DNA of 20,885 nt, taken from contig JBBBWG010031009.1 in NCBI GenBank assembly GCA_037176905.1, positions 25,827-46,711 of the forward strand, in the 5' to 3' direction. The notes beneath the pieces were generated by a model, which saw nothing but the letters and a program-made list of their open reading frames with translations, had not been told where the DNA came from and made no database searches. Positions within the stretch are counted from its first letter, which is position 1. The number at the start of each line of letters is the position of its first letter. Position numbers and translations under genes: made by a program. This DNA is from Azolla pinnata (Eukaryota > Streptophyta > Polypodiopsida > Salviniales > Salviniaceae). This document shows positions 11,001 through 19,776 of this stretch, piece by piece.

Positions 11001-14000
11001 AGGATCAATGAATCACGCTCTTCTATAATGAGTTCTCAAACCACAGAGATACCAACCATAGAAGTGATGAAGGTTCTACATTTCGAATTTTTTGTAATGT
11101 CTGCTTGAGCACCTGTGCTGTTTGAAAAAAACTAGACATTATGTTTTGTTGTAGACAACCGTGAGCTTTAAGCTTGTTAACTGCATAGATAAGTGGCATT
11201 TAGATATAGTTTTAATCGGGTGAATGACTGGATGTACTACGGGAAAAGCAACGAAGACAGTAGATTGGAGGTCTTTATTCTTCTATCTAATGTGTACATT
11301 GAAGGCCTAATTACCCATATACTGTGTATTGAAGAGAGTAAGTCCAATTTTCCACAGGTGAATGTGCGTGAAGCAGTAGTTATGAGTCACATATTGTGCA
11401 GCTTGACATTTAACAAATGTTGTTTAAAACCATATGTTATATATCTTTATTCTATGCCTTTTTCTATACAGGATTTTATGAGTGGGAAGACAATTTTTAG
11501 AAATGTGATGAGTATTCTCATGCTGGGAGTGAATGTAGTAATGGAGGAACGTGTGAATTCTCCCTATGGTTCTGAGCTTGAAGAGGCTATCTTGCTTTCG
11601 TTAGAACTGCTGCTTATGGCATTGAACAAAGATGCACTTTATGTGGATACTTGGAGACCTATGTATCAGGCAAGATATCAATCTGTGATATATGTGATAT
11701 TATTTGAAATCAGAACTTTATTAAATACTTGTTTCATGCAGCCTGTGGATGCAGTTCTCGCTCATGACAATCGACAGGTAGTTGCTATTCTAGAGTACAT
11801 ACGTTATGATGCATCACAAGCCATACAACAGTGCTCAATAAGAATTATGAGCATACTCAGGTAAGCTAATTGTAGCTAGATTGTAGATAAAGCTGCAGAA
11901 TTATTTGTGATTCTGAGATAGCATAATTAAACTTGTTTGGATAATTGTATTCTTGGTTTGGCCTGTGATAGAACATGTGTCTAATTTGCAGTGGGAGGCT
12001 TCCACAATTGGTGTCTATTATGTTGGAGGCTGGTGTTGCTGATAGTATAACTGAGGATTATGCAGCATGCTTGGAAGCTCGTGGTCAAGAAATACAAGCA
12101 CCTGAAAGTTTAAAGGAAGACATTGGAGTTCTTATTTTACAGGTACACGGGATGTGAGGATGGATGATGAGATATCATATATACATGCATGTACCTAAAT
12201 GTTACTTATGCGCAGCTTTTGATCAATAACCTGAGTCGGCCTTCACCCAATATCACTCACTTGCTTCTGAAGTTCAATGTTGATCTTCCAGTTGAGAGGA
12301 CAATTCTTCAACCAAAACGACATTACAGGTAAAAATAAGATCTTTTTTTTATATGTCTTTATGTAGTCATCTTGATCTTTATATAAGATATTCTGGGATT
12401 AGTGTTAATCTGCTAACAAGAACGAATACTGTTTTTGGATCCTTTTAATCACAACAAGCATATACTTTATTTGCTAACTTGATATATTGAGCTGTTGAGA
12501 CTGCAGTTTCAAGCCTGAGAAATGGTAAACTGTTCAAGTGATATTTAGAAACTGAACCAAATTGAACCAGACTGTTACCCCTCAAGGGAAACAGAGTGAT
12601 TTTCTAGCTTTGCACGTCTGAATTGTGTAGTATCCATCTGTTCAGTTTCGTCTTGGAATTTGTTATTGTTGATTCACATATGAAATCCATTGGGAGGTCT
12701 GAAACTTGAGGTTCCTTAAGGGCAATGGATTAAAAGTGAATTTCAACACAAGTAAGGTTTGCATACATTATCCATGTTTTCTGAAGTCAGGCATACGTTA
12801 TCCATTGTCTGCGGGGCAACAATTTCACATGTTCTGTAAAGATGCCAAAACAGGGTATTCAAAATGAATTTTTATACCATGTTAATGATTACATTTATGG
12901 TTCAATTGGGCTTACTTGTATTTATGTTTTGTATTTGAGATACACTTTAAGGAAGTGAGGTTGTTGCATCCCAAAGTTACACTTTGAACTGTATCTTAGA
13001 GTTACTTCTGATGTACATACATGATTACTTGTGAATGAACTTTGTAGCTTTTGGGCTACGTGCATGCTGATTAACCGTGTTGTATTTCTAGGTCGACCAT
13101 AAGCACCACAATAGGATTTATTGAACGACCAGTATTACATCCCTGATGGAGTCATAACAGGCATGGCCATATGAGTAAGATACCAAGCAGTTGCCAGAGG
13201 TGTGTGGATCACCCTCGAATTCAGAAGACATCTTGTACCCTCTAGACACTGTTGCCTTCTGACATATTTAAGAATCTATAGCTACTAGCATCCCTCCTAA
13301 GTGACGTTTACAATGACTAATTCGTTTAGGGAAGTATTGAGTAATGATGTCTTAGGAGATTCAGTAGATTACCTTTGTATTCAATGTGTTCTGGACTCCA
13401 TTTTCTTTTCTTGGAACATGTTCTGGCCTCCCTCTCATCACCTGAAGGTCCTCAAAGGTTCAGGGCAAGTCAGATTGTGCTGGTTGAAAGTTGGTTGGGA
13501 TTCCATGAGAATTGTTTCATTGCTCAGGTTTTAATTGATGCACATAGCCATCATTTTAATGTTATTTTGGTTGATTGCAGTTGTTTGCGTGTGCTGTTGA
13601 ATATGTTAGAGACACTTCGCCGCCCTGATGTAAATGCTTGTCTACATGAATTCGGACTTCAGGTTAAGTTTCTCTAATCTGAACTCATGTCTACATAGTT
13701 TGAGATTTACTTTACTTTTCCTCAATTTGTTTTTTCTTTATCTGCTTCAACAGCTGCTGTATGAGCTTTGTGTTGATTCCTCCACGAGTGCAGCAACAAT
13801 TGAGCTCCTGCAATCTGAGAAATATTCATTCTTTTCAAAGGTGTGAATTTTTGTCAAAGAAAGCAGGCAATTATGTTAAACTAGTTCAATGCATCTTTAT
13901 CTAGTTGAATACGTGAATTGCAGCACCTTGATGGATTTGCTTGTGAGCCTCTTCCCACACGCAAGGCTAATCAAGTTTTGCGCACAAGCAATCTTCACCA

Positions 14001-17000
14001 GGTATTTGATCATTATATCTGTTGCCATCGAAATTTACTTAAGTTTGTTTCCGTGTTATTGCTAATATTGTCTTACATGGCATTTATTTGATCATGCGTT
14101 TTCTTCAGAGAGCTTGGCTATTGAAGCTTCTCGCTGTAGAATTACATGTGAGTGACATGGACATCATCACGCAGCGTGAGAACTGCCATCATTTATTGTC
14201 ACAGCTGTTTAGAGAAGAAACAGTAAATTTTGAGGATTCTAGAAATGCATTAGTCATCTTTACCATGCCACAGTCAATGAAGTCTGCTTCATCCGGCTTA
14301 CACAGAATGAAGGTATGTTGCTTTTGAGCCATTTTGTGGTGCAGAAGATATAGGTGTATCTGGGTTTTTATTTGTTCTTTCTAAGTCCAGGCTCTAGAGC
14401 TTCTAGATATTGTACAATTTCAGCCACCTGAAATTGATTCAGAGCTTCCGTGGGAGTTACAAAGTGTCAAGGATGATTTGATGGTAATACAACAGTTGCA
14501 TATTTCATTTAGTTTTTGTGTTGCGTAACCACTTCTCTAGAGTGGTTAAGTCTTGCATGATGAAATTTGTAGATATTGTGCTACTTATGCAGATTAATGA
14601 AATTCTTACAAAATCTGCAACCGTAGAGGAAGGTGGGGTTTATTGCTATTCTGAACGTGGGGATCACTTGATCGAGCTAATAGCTTTTAGAGATAGGCTT
14701 TGGCAGGTACGCTTCTTGAACATTGTGGTCATCATATCTGTAGTACCTTTTTCCTTCATTTTTTAAGTTGACCAATTGGTGCAGGAATACAGAAGAATTG
14801 AAATGCAACAAAGTTTTTCAATCAATGAGCAAAGACAGGGCATGTTAAGGGATGCTGTCCAACACTTACTTAGATGGGCTTGGAGGTTTAATAAGAATGT
14901 AGAAGAGAAAGCAGCCCAATTACACATGTTGATGGGGTGGTCACAACTTGTTGAGGTATTTGAATGGAGCTTTTTCAATGCCTCTACTATTTATATTGGG
15001 TAAAGTTTTTCAATTCCAACATGCAGGTCGGAATTTCTAGAAGATTTGAGCTGCTTGATTTCCGGTTGCATGTCCTACTAGAGTAAGCATGCAAAATGTT
15101 TTCTCCACTGTTCAGTTTTTCATACTCTGGTGTCGATTTGCTTTTCATATTGATTTTTAATTTTCTTATGTTGATTGCATGTTCCCTATATTGTAGAATA
15201 CTGGATGCATCACTTACGGCAAGCATATCACAGGATTGCTCTCTTAAGATGGCTGTTTTATTGAGTCAGGTGAGATATTTTGGGTATATGAACTCACAAT
15301 ACAAGGTGAATCCAGAAGTATATTGATACGTGAGAAAGTTGTAACAGGTGGTAATGACATGTATGGCCAAATTGCAAGAGTTGAGTTTTACTTGTCCCTC
15401 TGGAGATACTACAGATGATATTACATATATTGATCTACTATTTTCATCTCGTTTATCGAATAGTGCTTGTCATACAATCTTGTCAAAGTTGGTGGCATCT
15501 ATTTTACGTGCAGAGAGCTCCGAAATACTGCGTCGGAGGTTTGATTCTTTTCCTGATTAATTATTGTTTTTTGTGGAGAGATGTTAATTGGTATTGTTCA
15601 AGTGCCATAAGTAAATGTGTTTTGATGGATTCTTATTTGGTCCTAAGATGGGTTATCATTACATGAAGATGATTTAGGGGGAGACATTATTATATCACAT
15701 GGATGGATGTTTAATTCTGAAGCTGGATAAAATTATGTACATTCAGTCGGTATAAAGTGCCATGGGTTAAAATGATGTCTTTCTTCCAAGCATCACAGGA
15801 ATCCTTGTTTTTGAGGCCATGCCATGAAGTCATGTACTTTTTCTGTTCATGTGCAGCTTTCCTAAACCAATGTAACTATCTAATATGAGTGAGCCACCTC
15901 CTTGCTTATCTCTAAATGTTGATGGCATCTTTCTACAAGAGTTCCTTAAATCTCAGTAAGAGAACTTTGGCAGTTCAATTAGAAACTGCTTCGGCTGATC
16001 AATTACAGTATAACTTTCTGTAATCACTGCTTCTAGCCAGGTGTAAAATAGTTGAACGACAAAAATGTGTGGTTGCATTCTATCTGTATTTTCCTTTTTT
16101 CTCTTGTTTGATCCTCAAATAGGGCTTCACCGATTTATATCTGAATAAATTTGTGTTGATGCATATTACTGCAGGCAGTATACAACGTTAATATCTTACC
16201 TTCAATACTGCCAAGGAACCGTTGATCCTGATTTACCTTTGCCTGTCATGAGATCACTTCTTGTTGAAGGTCATGATGGAGAAGATGAAAGAGATCTTGA
16301 GAAGGTAATTAGTTCATATACAAATTGGTTTCAGTGCAACTTCAGATTGATTTTCTAAAATATTGAGGAATTTGCAGCTTGACAAAGAACAGTCAGAGCT
16401 GCTCCAGAATAATCTTTCAGTGATCAGAAGCGAATTCATTCCCCTTATAAACTTGGTATGAACTCCTTTTATATCTCGTAAGTTTGGTTTGCTACAATGA
16501 CAGACTTCCTGAAAAATGATATACTAATGCAGTTAACGAAGGATATCACACAAGGGAGTGAGATGGGTAAAGCTATGGCGTTCTATACACTGGATGCTTT
16601 GGTGGCTATAGATGCGGATCAAGGTATTCTTACACAGTTACAAGGCAGGGGCTTACTGCAAGGTTGTTTACAAGATATTAGTGCGAATTCTTATCAGGTT
16701 AGACCTTTCAATATCACAACGCCAAAAGAAGCTTCATAGTCTTCTTCTTGTTTTTGGACAATTTTAGTCAGCTCATCTGGGAAAGAAATTTTTATTTTGA
16801 AGGCTGTTCTGCTTCCATCGCCAGCATCTCTGCGCCGCCTTTATACTCTAGAGTCTGAACTATCTCTTTTGCTTCGTGTTGGCCATCAAAGCAAGAAACA
16901 TGGAGCACGGATGTTGTTTTCTATGGGATTATTGCAGCATCTTACAGCTTGTAAAGCTATTGATGTACAATTATCGGTAAGTTTTTGCAACATAGCTTTT

Positions 17001-19776
17001 TAGGGTTTAAGTGAATCAAGAAGAAATGCCCTATTGTTTGATTAACCAAAGCAAATTAGCATATAGCTCATTTAATCTGTATCAAATGGATTCAGTCATT
17101 GTAAGAAAACCCCAGAGTTCAAGATAATTCTCTATTGAATCTGTCAAAATAGCCATTACATAACTTGATTTGGAGTATTGCATAACACAGGAAGATGTGA
17201 GGTGGGAGCAAGTGCGAAAGACAGGAACAGGCTTGCCATCACAGTACGAGAGACACCAACAAATTATTTTGCCTGTATTAAGAGTAGTATTATGGTTGAG
17301 TACTCTCATTGAAAGCGATAAAACATTTTCAAAGGTTCATCTTTTGAAGCTTTTTTAGTAAAGTTCCAGGTGTCTATAGTATTGAGTTAATTTACATAAA
17401 TGTAAATTTCTGATGAAGCCAGGAAGATAACGAAGTGGCATTGGATATCTTAGAATTCATCAAGGCTCATGCGAGCCTCTTTGCACGTGTGTTAAGAGAC
17501 GACAAGAGTGGAACTCAACCAGAAAGCATAGAAGAGTTGACTCTTGTCACAGCTATATTGAGCAAGGTAAAAGAGAAAAGTGATTTGTCACTTCCGAAAT
17601 CATAAATTAAAAATTTCGTTGTCTGATTACAGTTTGCTGTTGCTATGCATGATCATTGTATCTTATCTATCCGAGCTTTCATATCAGCTTGAAACATATA
17701 ATAAGCCATGTGAAAGTTCAGTAGATTTGTTGTAGCACTCTTACCAACTATTTTCAATAGCTGCAACACTGAAGAGACGATTAAATGTGACATTGTTTCT
17801 GAGGTGGACTTTTTGGTCATCCATCTCTGTAATATGATTAAACTATCACACATTAGTATGAACTGAAATCCTAAAGGAATATCTGTAGGAGGCAGTTGAA
17901 ACAGGCAGGGGATCACTTCTGATGATGTCCTTTTCGATATCGATCTCTAAGTAATCTGTTAGATCAAAATCTATTAACCATATAATATGAGTAAACTGTC
18001 ACATACGTGCATGAAGCATGGTTCTTAAGTTAATACCTAATAAATGAAAAGAGTGATGCTTGTTTCTTAATTTGTACAGCTAATTCACTGGTTATAGTAG
18101 ATCGAAACTCTTCAAAATCTCTGCTGATTCTTGGCATTCTCTTTCCAGGTTTGGCACCTTGCTAAGGCAGATGAATTGGATTTTCATCGAGCTCTTTACA
18201 ATCTTGCATTATCTTACTTCCCACTTGAAGGAGAGTCTAAAAATAGATATGTGCTCTGTGTCAGTGATGCAAAACGCTTACCTGGCTTAGCAGCAACGAT
18301 GCAAGAGGTCTAGTGATTTTCGTGTTTCATCCTATTCTTTTTATTCTGTTTCTGACATTTAAAAGTTCAGTCTGCTAGGAAACTGGAATTACTCCTGGCG
18401 CATGTACGTTGCAATTTGATATCATTTCTTTTTAGAATGGTTTCGAAGCAGGGCTTGCGTCTTAAATGTTCAGCTCCAAGTGTGAGTACTTCAAAATGAT
18501 GTTTGCGTAAATGATGAAGCCTTTTTCAGGAATGATTAAACTCTACCATTGCAACAGATTGCTTCAGAAAGTATTTCAAGCAATCAGTTTTCTCTACGAA
18601 GACAAGATCAACCTACCTTAAGCCTTGTAGCCAGTCTTTTGGAGCAGACTGTTGCTGATTTGGAAGCGGCCATTGAAGAAAGATCAGTGCTGCTTGCTAA
18701 GGTAACAGGTTACTTGTAAAGTTAAGGGCTGTAAATGTTTCGTATTAGCTACCCTGAATAAAAGAAAATTTCAGTATCCAACAAGTAGTTTGAAATGGCT
18801 TCATTCCAGAACAAGAGATTTCCAGCTTCCATCTATAAATGATGATGTCTTCTGCTTGTGCATTTGGGCTGCATAGTGTTTCACAAATTGTACACTCATA
18901 AAAGCATTCTGATTCGTTTTCATGCATGCAGGTCCAAGATGTGAATGAGTTATCTAGACACGAGGTTGATGATATTATAAAAACCTACAGCAGAGTAGAA
19001 CAAACCAGTGAAATCGACGGTATCAGGAAAAGGTTGGAATAAAACTGAAATTTCATTGTTTTGCAGCTTTAGTTTGATGACCATGAGTGCTAACAGGATA
19101 TGATGTATCAGGAGATACATTGCAATGATCGAGATGTGTTGTGCAGCTGGCAATAGGGACTCAATTGTCACTTTACTTTTCTACATCATTGAGCATGCAC
19201 TCAACATTTTGTACATACATTATGAAAAAGAGTAAGTGAACCATGACAGCCATATTTCGTTCTTTCTGTTTGGGAGTTTATGCTGAAGAAATTATTGTTT
19301 GCAGATTACAAACACCAGATCAATTGCATGGTGTGACTGATTCCGTCTCCGGTAGTATCGAGGAGTTCCGTACGCTGAACGAAAAGTTGTTACCCTCTCT
19401 TCAGCAACTCGAAAGAATAACTGAGGTATTCTTCTTGTTTTCTGCAAGGTTTGCATAAATGTTTTTGGAGAAAATAACAAAGTATGCATCATTAGCATCC
19501 ATCCCCCAATCCTAGAGACGTTCTTGCCAGGTTTGTATTCTTGGTAGAAATTCGACAGAGAAAATATGTTTATGAACTTGGATCCTGATATGATTTTGTT
19601 CTTATGGACACTCGCATATGCTCAGAAGTATATATATATAATATATATATATATCACTGATTTGCAGTCTGAGAAAATGTTTGTTGTTATTCTTACAGGA
19701 CAAAATTGGTCGTGACAAGCAAATGCAGAGGCTGGTCCGGACATTGAAGTCTCGGATAGTTCTAGCATTGCAATAA
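628..19776 (+). CDS. NUP205: NUP205, nuclear pore inner-ring scaffold protein (45 exons)
   Basis: Whole coding region, exons joined as listed in the seven block entries; the coding total is 5,751 nt, giving 1,916 residues and TAA at 19774-19776. The family (Nup192/Nup205/Nup188) forms large alpha-solenoids in the inner ring of the nuclear pore complex, where they bind Nup93 and help anchor the channel; this role is family knowledge. The sequence shows plant NUP205 hallmarks in order: REEPAG (180-185), DSRGALVQR (197-205), NDDEDMVFIY (from 376), WFPDIEP (from 581), EKWQLVVACL (721-730), YSERGD (1178-1183), AAQLHMLMGWSQ (exon 29) and NELSRHEVDDIIK (exon 42). There is no signal peptide or membrane segment, as expected. 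The start at 628 has context GCAGCCATGG and matches the family N terminus. From memory the Arabidopsis protein is about 80 residues shorter. AATAAA overlaps the stop codon (19772-19777). All 44 intron phases agree. Confidence 0.96.
769..2947 (+). other. NUP205: NUP205 intron 1 (2,179 bp)
   Basis: Largest intron, in phase 0 directly after the first coding exon; donor GTAAGT, acceptor TTGCAG. It is AT-rich. It holds a short pentanucleotide repeat at 2365-2394 and no gene I can support. The short minus-strand frames at 1245-1871 and 2141-2419 have no recognisable motifs. Long first introns often carry regulatory elements in plants, but I cannot point to one here. Confidence 0.9.
2365..2394. repeat. 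pentanucleotide microsatellite (GATAG/AATAG)n
   Basis: GGGATAGGATAG is followed by three AATAG-type units inside intron 1, about six 5-bp units with one substitution class. Simple repeat. Confidence 0.9.
3044..4097 (+). other. NUP205: NUP205 intron 2 (1,054 bp)
   Basis: Donor GTATGA, acceptor TTCAG. A stretch at about 3488-3805 is open on the + strand for 105 codons, but it opens at a non-ATG codon, has no recognised motif and no family counterpart. It may be old transposon debris or chance. No other feature is seen. Confidence 0.85.
5044..6967 (+). other. NUP205: NUP205 intron 6 (1,924 bp)
   Basis: Second-largest intron, phase 1; donor GTAATG, acceptor TTTCCAG. The last ~330 bp are decayed tandem copies of the exon 7 region (separate entry). 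The middle part (about 5,350-6,500) has a slightly higher GC content and two overlapping open minus-strand frames without recognised motifs. It looks like inserted, decayed sequence, but no terminal repeats are visible. Confidence 0.87.
6649..7030 (+). repeat. NUP205: degenerate tandem duplication covering exon 7 and its 3' splice site
   Basis: Three copies, perhaps four, of a ~90-130-bp unit. The unit reads TTGCTATTGCCATTTTC-like, then ATTATATT plus a pyrimidine run, then an exon-like GGACCTCAAGAAATGAAGGA, and ends GCATGCTTCACTTGCT. The real exon starts at 6968. An older copy starts at about 6836 (GACCATAAGAAATGAAAGG ... ACATGCTTCGCTTGC). A still older one starts at about 6748 (GGAACCTCAAGTGAGAATGG). 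A possible fourth remnant lies at 6649-6685. The shared CCATTTTC anchor recurs at about 6682, 6791 and 6902. In both old copies the acceptor AG is gone (CTG at 6833-6835, TCG at 6746-6748), and copy 6836 also meets a stop at once, so neither can act as an exon. Confidence 0.8.
6968..8712 (+). CDS. NUP205: NUP205 exons 7-12 (residues 230-499)
   Basis: Part of the NUP205 coding region. Exons: 6968-7053, 7358-7480, 7563-7790, 8134-8223, 8310-8474 and 8596-8712. Exon 7 completes the split Gly codon (GPQEMKEHYSLLKDC) and is the last copy of a degenerate tandem duplication described separately. Exon 8 has ILVSLISDALSG. Exon 9, 76 codons and the longest exon, has DGFCNCIRLAWGVFLMLI. Exon 10 is the well-conserved NDDEDMVFIYRAYLHKL segment. 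Exon 11 contains a Gln/Glu-rich loop near residues 425-445 that is less conserved. Its end at 8474 (VYQ|gttgaa) is preferred over a second possible donor after 8465, because the family keeps KIYQ-type residues here. Exon 12 begins HEPDLTMEND. Confidence 0.92.
7054..7357 (+). other. NUP205: NUP205 intron 7 (304 bp)
   Basis: Donor GTGAGA, acceptor TTGCAG. AT-rich with a short TA run at about 7158-7171. Nothing else is seen. Confidence 0.9.
7791..8133 (+). other. NUP205: NUP205 intron 9 (343 bp)
   Basis: Donor GTAACA, acceptor TTACAG. AT-rich. No gene or repeat seen. Confidence 0.9.
8713..9441 (+). other. NUP205: NUP205 intron 12 (729 bp)
   Basis: Donor GTATGT, acceptor ATACAG. The sequence just before exon 13 is open in the exon's frame from about 9322, which is intron read-through. 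No other feature is recognised. Confidence 0.9.
9442..11072 (+). CDS. NUP205: NUP205 exons 13-18 (residues 500-784)
   Basis: Part of the NUP205 coding region. Exons: 9442-9648, 10090-10191, 10264-10410, 10494-10624, 10722-10841 and 10925-11072. Exon 13 has ASSEEGAKKVYLLLQNK, HFKQSLQTTGALLPPFPEGD and AYLQVLKKV. Exon 14 has WFPDIEPLFKLLSYENVPPY. Exon 15 has ALLEQYDLPMVVG. Exon 16 has VYDMRFELDEMEARREEYPS. Exon 17 has RFLGIFRFIRDHIF and EKWQLVVACLKHFQM. Phase is 2 after exons 16 and 17 and returns to 0 after exon 18. Exon 15 uses a TTAG|GG acceptor with a poor pyrimidine tract. Exon 18 ends TIEVMK before a weak donor (GTTCTA). Exon 18 contains a Ser-rich, weakly conserved linker (roughly residues 755-775). 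Confidence 0.92.
9649..10089 (+). other. NUP205: NUP205 intron 13 (441 bp)
   Basis: Donor GTAGTT, acceptor TTGCAG. No gene or repeat seen. Confidence 0.9.
11073..11471 (+). other. NUP205: NUP205 intron 18 (399 bp) with an in-frame alternative acceptor
   Basis: Weak donor GTTCTA, acceptor ATACAG, phase 0. From 11193 to its end the intron is open in the frame of exon 19 (93 codons). Inside lies a good acceptor, CCAATTTTCCACAG, ending at 11357. Splicing there would lengthen exon 19 by 114 nt (38 codons) without a shift. The family has no residues at this place, so the acceptor at 11471 is taken as the main one. Confidence 0.8.
11472..12328 (+). CDS. NUP205: NUP205 exons 19-22 (residues 785-978)
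   Basis: Part of the NUP205 coding region. Exons: 11472-11669, 11742-11860, 11992-12142 and 12216-12328. Exon 19 starts DFMSGKTIFRNVMSIL and ends DTWRPMYQ; exon 20 continues PVDAVLAHDNRQVVAILEYI. The family reads RPLYQP across this junction, so the 72 bases between are intron even though they have no stop. That intron starts GCAAGA, a GC donor. Exon 20 ends in phase 2 at the Arg/Ser codon after SIRIMSIL. Exon 21 has EDYAACLEARGQE and DIGVLILQ. Exon 22 has LSRPSPNITHLLLKFNVDLP and ends in QPKRHY plus two bases of a Ser codon. Confidence 0.92.
11670..11741 (+). other. NUP205: NUP205 intron 19, GC-AG type, 72 nt, no stop codon
   Basis: It begins GCAAGA after TATCAG and ends TTCATGCAG. It is the only non-GT donor in the gene model. 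The length is divisible by three and no stop occurs in the coding frame, so retention would insert 24 residues between MYQ and PVD. The inserted residues are hydrophobic and match nothing in the family, which keeps RPxYQP contiguous here. Confidence 0.87.
12329..13580 (+). other. NUP205: NUP205 intron 22 (1,252 bp)
   Basis: Donor GTAAAA, acceptor GATTGCAG, phase 2. It holds a two-copy 30-bp tandem duplication starting GCATACATTATCCAT (12761) and GCATACGTTATCCAT (12791). From about 13080 the base composition becomes richer in G and C. From 13348 to the intron end the sequence is open in the frame of exon 23 (77 codons). No motif is recognised and the family has no insertion here. Confidence 0.87.
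13581..15538 (+). CDS. NUP205: NUP205 exons 23-32 (residues 978-1361)
   Basis: Part of the NUP205 coding region. Exons: 13581-13662, 13754-13840, 13924-14001, 14109-14312, 14391-14483, 14593-14706, 14785-14955, 15027-15082, 15197-15269 and 15348-15538. Hallmarks in order: CLRVLLNMLETLRRPDVNA, LLYELCVDS, SEKYSFFSKHLDG, RAWLLKLLAVELH, KALELLDIVQFQPPE, VYCYSERGDHLIEL, AAQLHMLMGWSQLVEV, ILDASLTASISQDCSLKMA and KLVASILRAESSEILRRR. The introns in this stretch are compact, mostly 70-115 bp. Exon 30 is short (56 nt) and ends LLLE with the Glu codon split GA|A. The conserved part of exon 26 is at its start; its second half, after residue about 1090, matches the family poorly. Confidence 0.92.
15539..16174 (+). 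other. NUP205: NUP205 intron 32 (636 bp)
   Basis: Donor GTTTGA, acceptor CTGCAG, splitting an Arg codon. No gene, repeat or recognised element seen. Confidence 0.9.
16175..17566 (+). CDS. NUP205: NUP205 exons 33-38 (residues 1361-1639)
   Basis: Part of the NUP205 coding region. Exons: 16175-16304, 16378-16455, 16533-16697, 16803-16976, 17191-17334 and 17423-17566. Exon 33 has RRQYTTLISYLQYCQG followed by an acidic stretch near residues 1390-1402 (EDERDLEK). Exon 34 has LDKEQSELLQNN. Exon 35 has KDITQGSEMGKAMAFYTLDA and QLQGRGLLQGCL. Exon 36 has LRRLYTLESELSLLLRVGHQ and MLFSMGLLQHLTACKAID. Exon 37 has YERHQQIILPVLRVVLWLS. Exon 38 has ALDILEFIKAHASLF and LTLVTAILSK. The exon 36 acceptor (TTTTGAAG|GC) is weak. 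The nearby TTTTAG at about 16767 was not chosen because that frame meets a stop before the conserved part. Confidence 0.9.
17567..18148 (+). other. NUP205: NUP205 intron 38 (582 bp) with a decayed internal duplication
   Basis: Donor GTAAAA, acceptor TTTCCAG. Two blocks resemble each other: about 17797-17855 and about 17917-18010. TTCTGAGGTGGACTTTTTGG pairs with TTCTGATGATGTCCTTTTCG, then both have ATCTCT. AATATGATTAAACTATCACA (17831) pairs with AATATGAGTAAACTGTCACA (17984). The spacing grows from 120 to 153 bp, so about 33 bp were gained or lost between the blocks. No gene is seen. Confidence 0.75.
18149..19776 (+). CDS. NUP205: NUP205 exons 39-45 (residues 1640-1916, C terminus)
   Basis: Part of the NUP205 coding region. 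Exons: 18149-18307, 18371-18481, 18558-18701, 18932-19032, 19112-19231, 19305-19425 and 19699-19776. Exon 40 is easy to miss: it opens SARKLELLLAHV and continues CNLISFLFRMVSKQGLRL, which aligns with the family's SLTSYLYFLVTKNSLRL. An internal GTACGT and TTTTTAG could tempt a gene finder to split it. Exon 41 has RRQDQPTLSLVASLLEQTV. Exon 42 has VNELSRHEVDDIIK. Exon 43 has RRYIAMIEMCCAAGNRDS. Exon 44 has the family-like ending LNEKLLPSLQQLERITE. Exon 45 ends LKSRIVLALQ. Exon 39, between WHLAKADELDF and MQE, is the least conserved piece. Confidence 0.91.
18308..18370 (+). other. NUP205: NUP205 intron 39, 63 nt, weak donor
   Basis: It starts GTCTAG after CAAGAG and ends AAAGTTCAG. At 63 nt it is close to the lower limit for plant introns. 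The donor has a poor match beyond GT, and its own first six bases read Val-stop in the coding frame, so a retained intron ends the protein after 1,693 residues. It is needed to join exon 39 to exon 40, whose family match is clear. Confidence 0.83.
19629..19654. repeat. (TA)n microsatellite in intron 44
   Basis: Twenty-six bases of alternating T and A with one phase break (AA at 19640-19641), 44 bp upstream of the last acceptor. Confidence 0.93.

Noticed and set aside
18404..18435. GTACGT...TTTTTAG as a 32-bp intron inside exon 40
   Set aside because: Too short for a plant intron; the translation through it matches the family and keeps the phase.
769..19698. U12-type (AT-AC or GTATCC) introns
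   Set aside because: All 44 donors were read; none shows the U12 donor consensus. The one unusual donor is GC.
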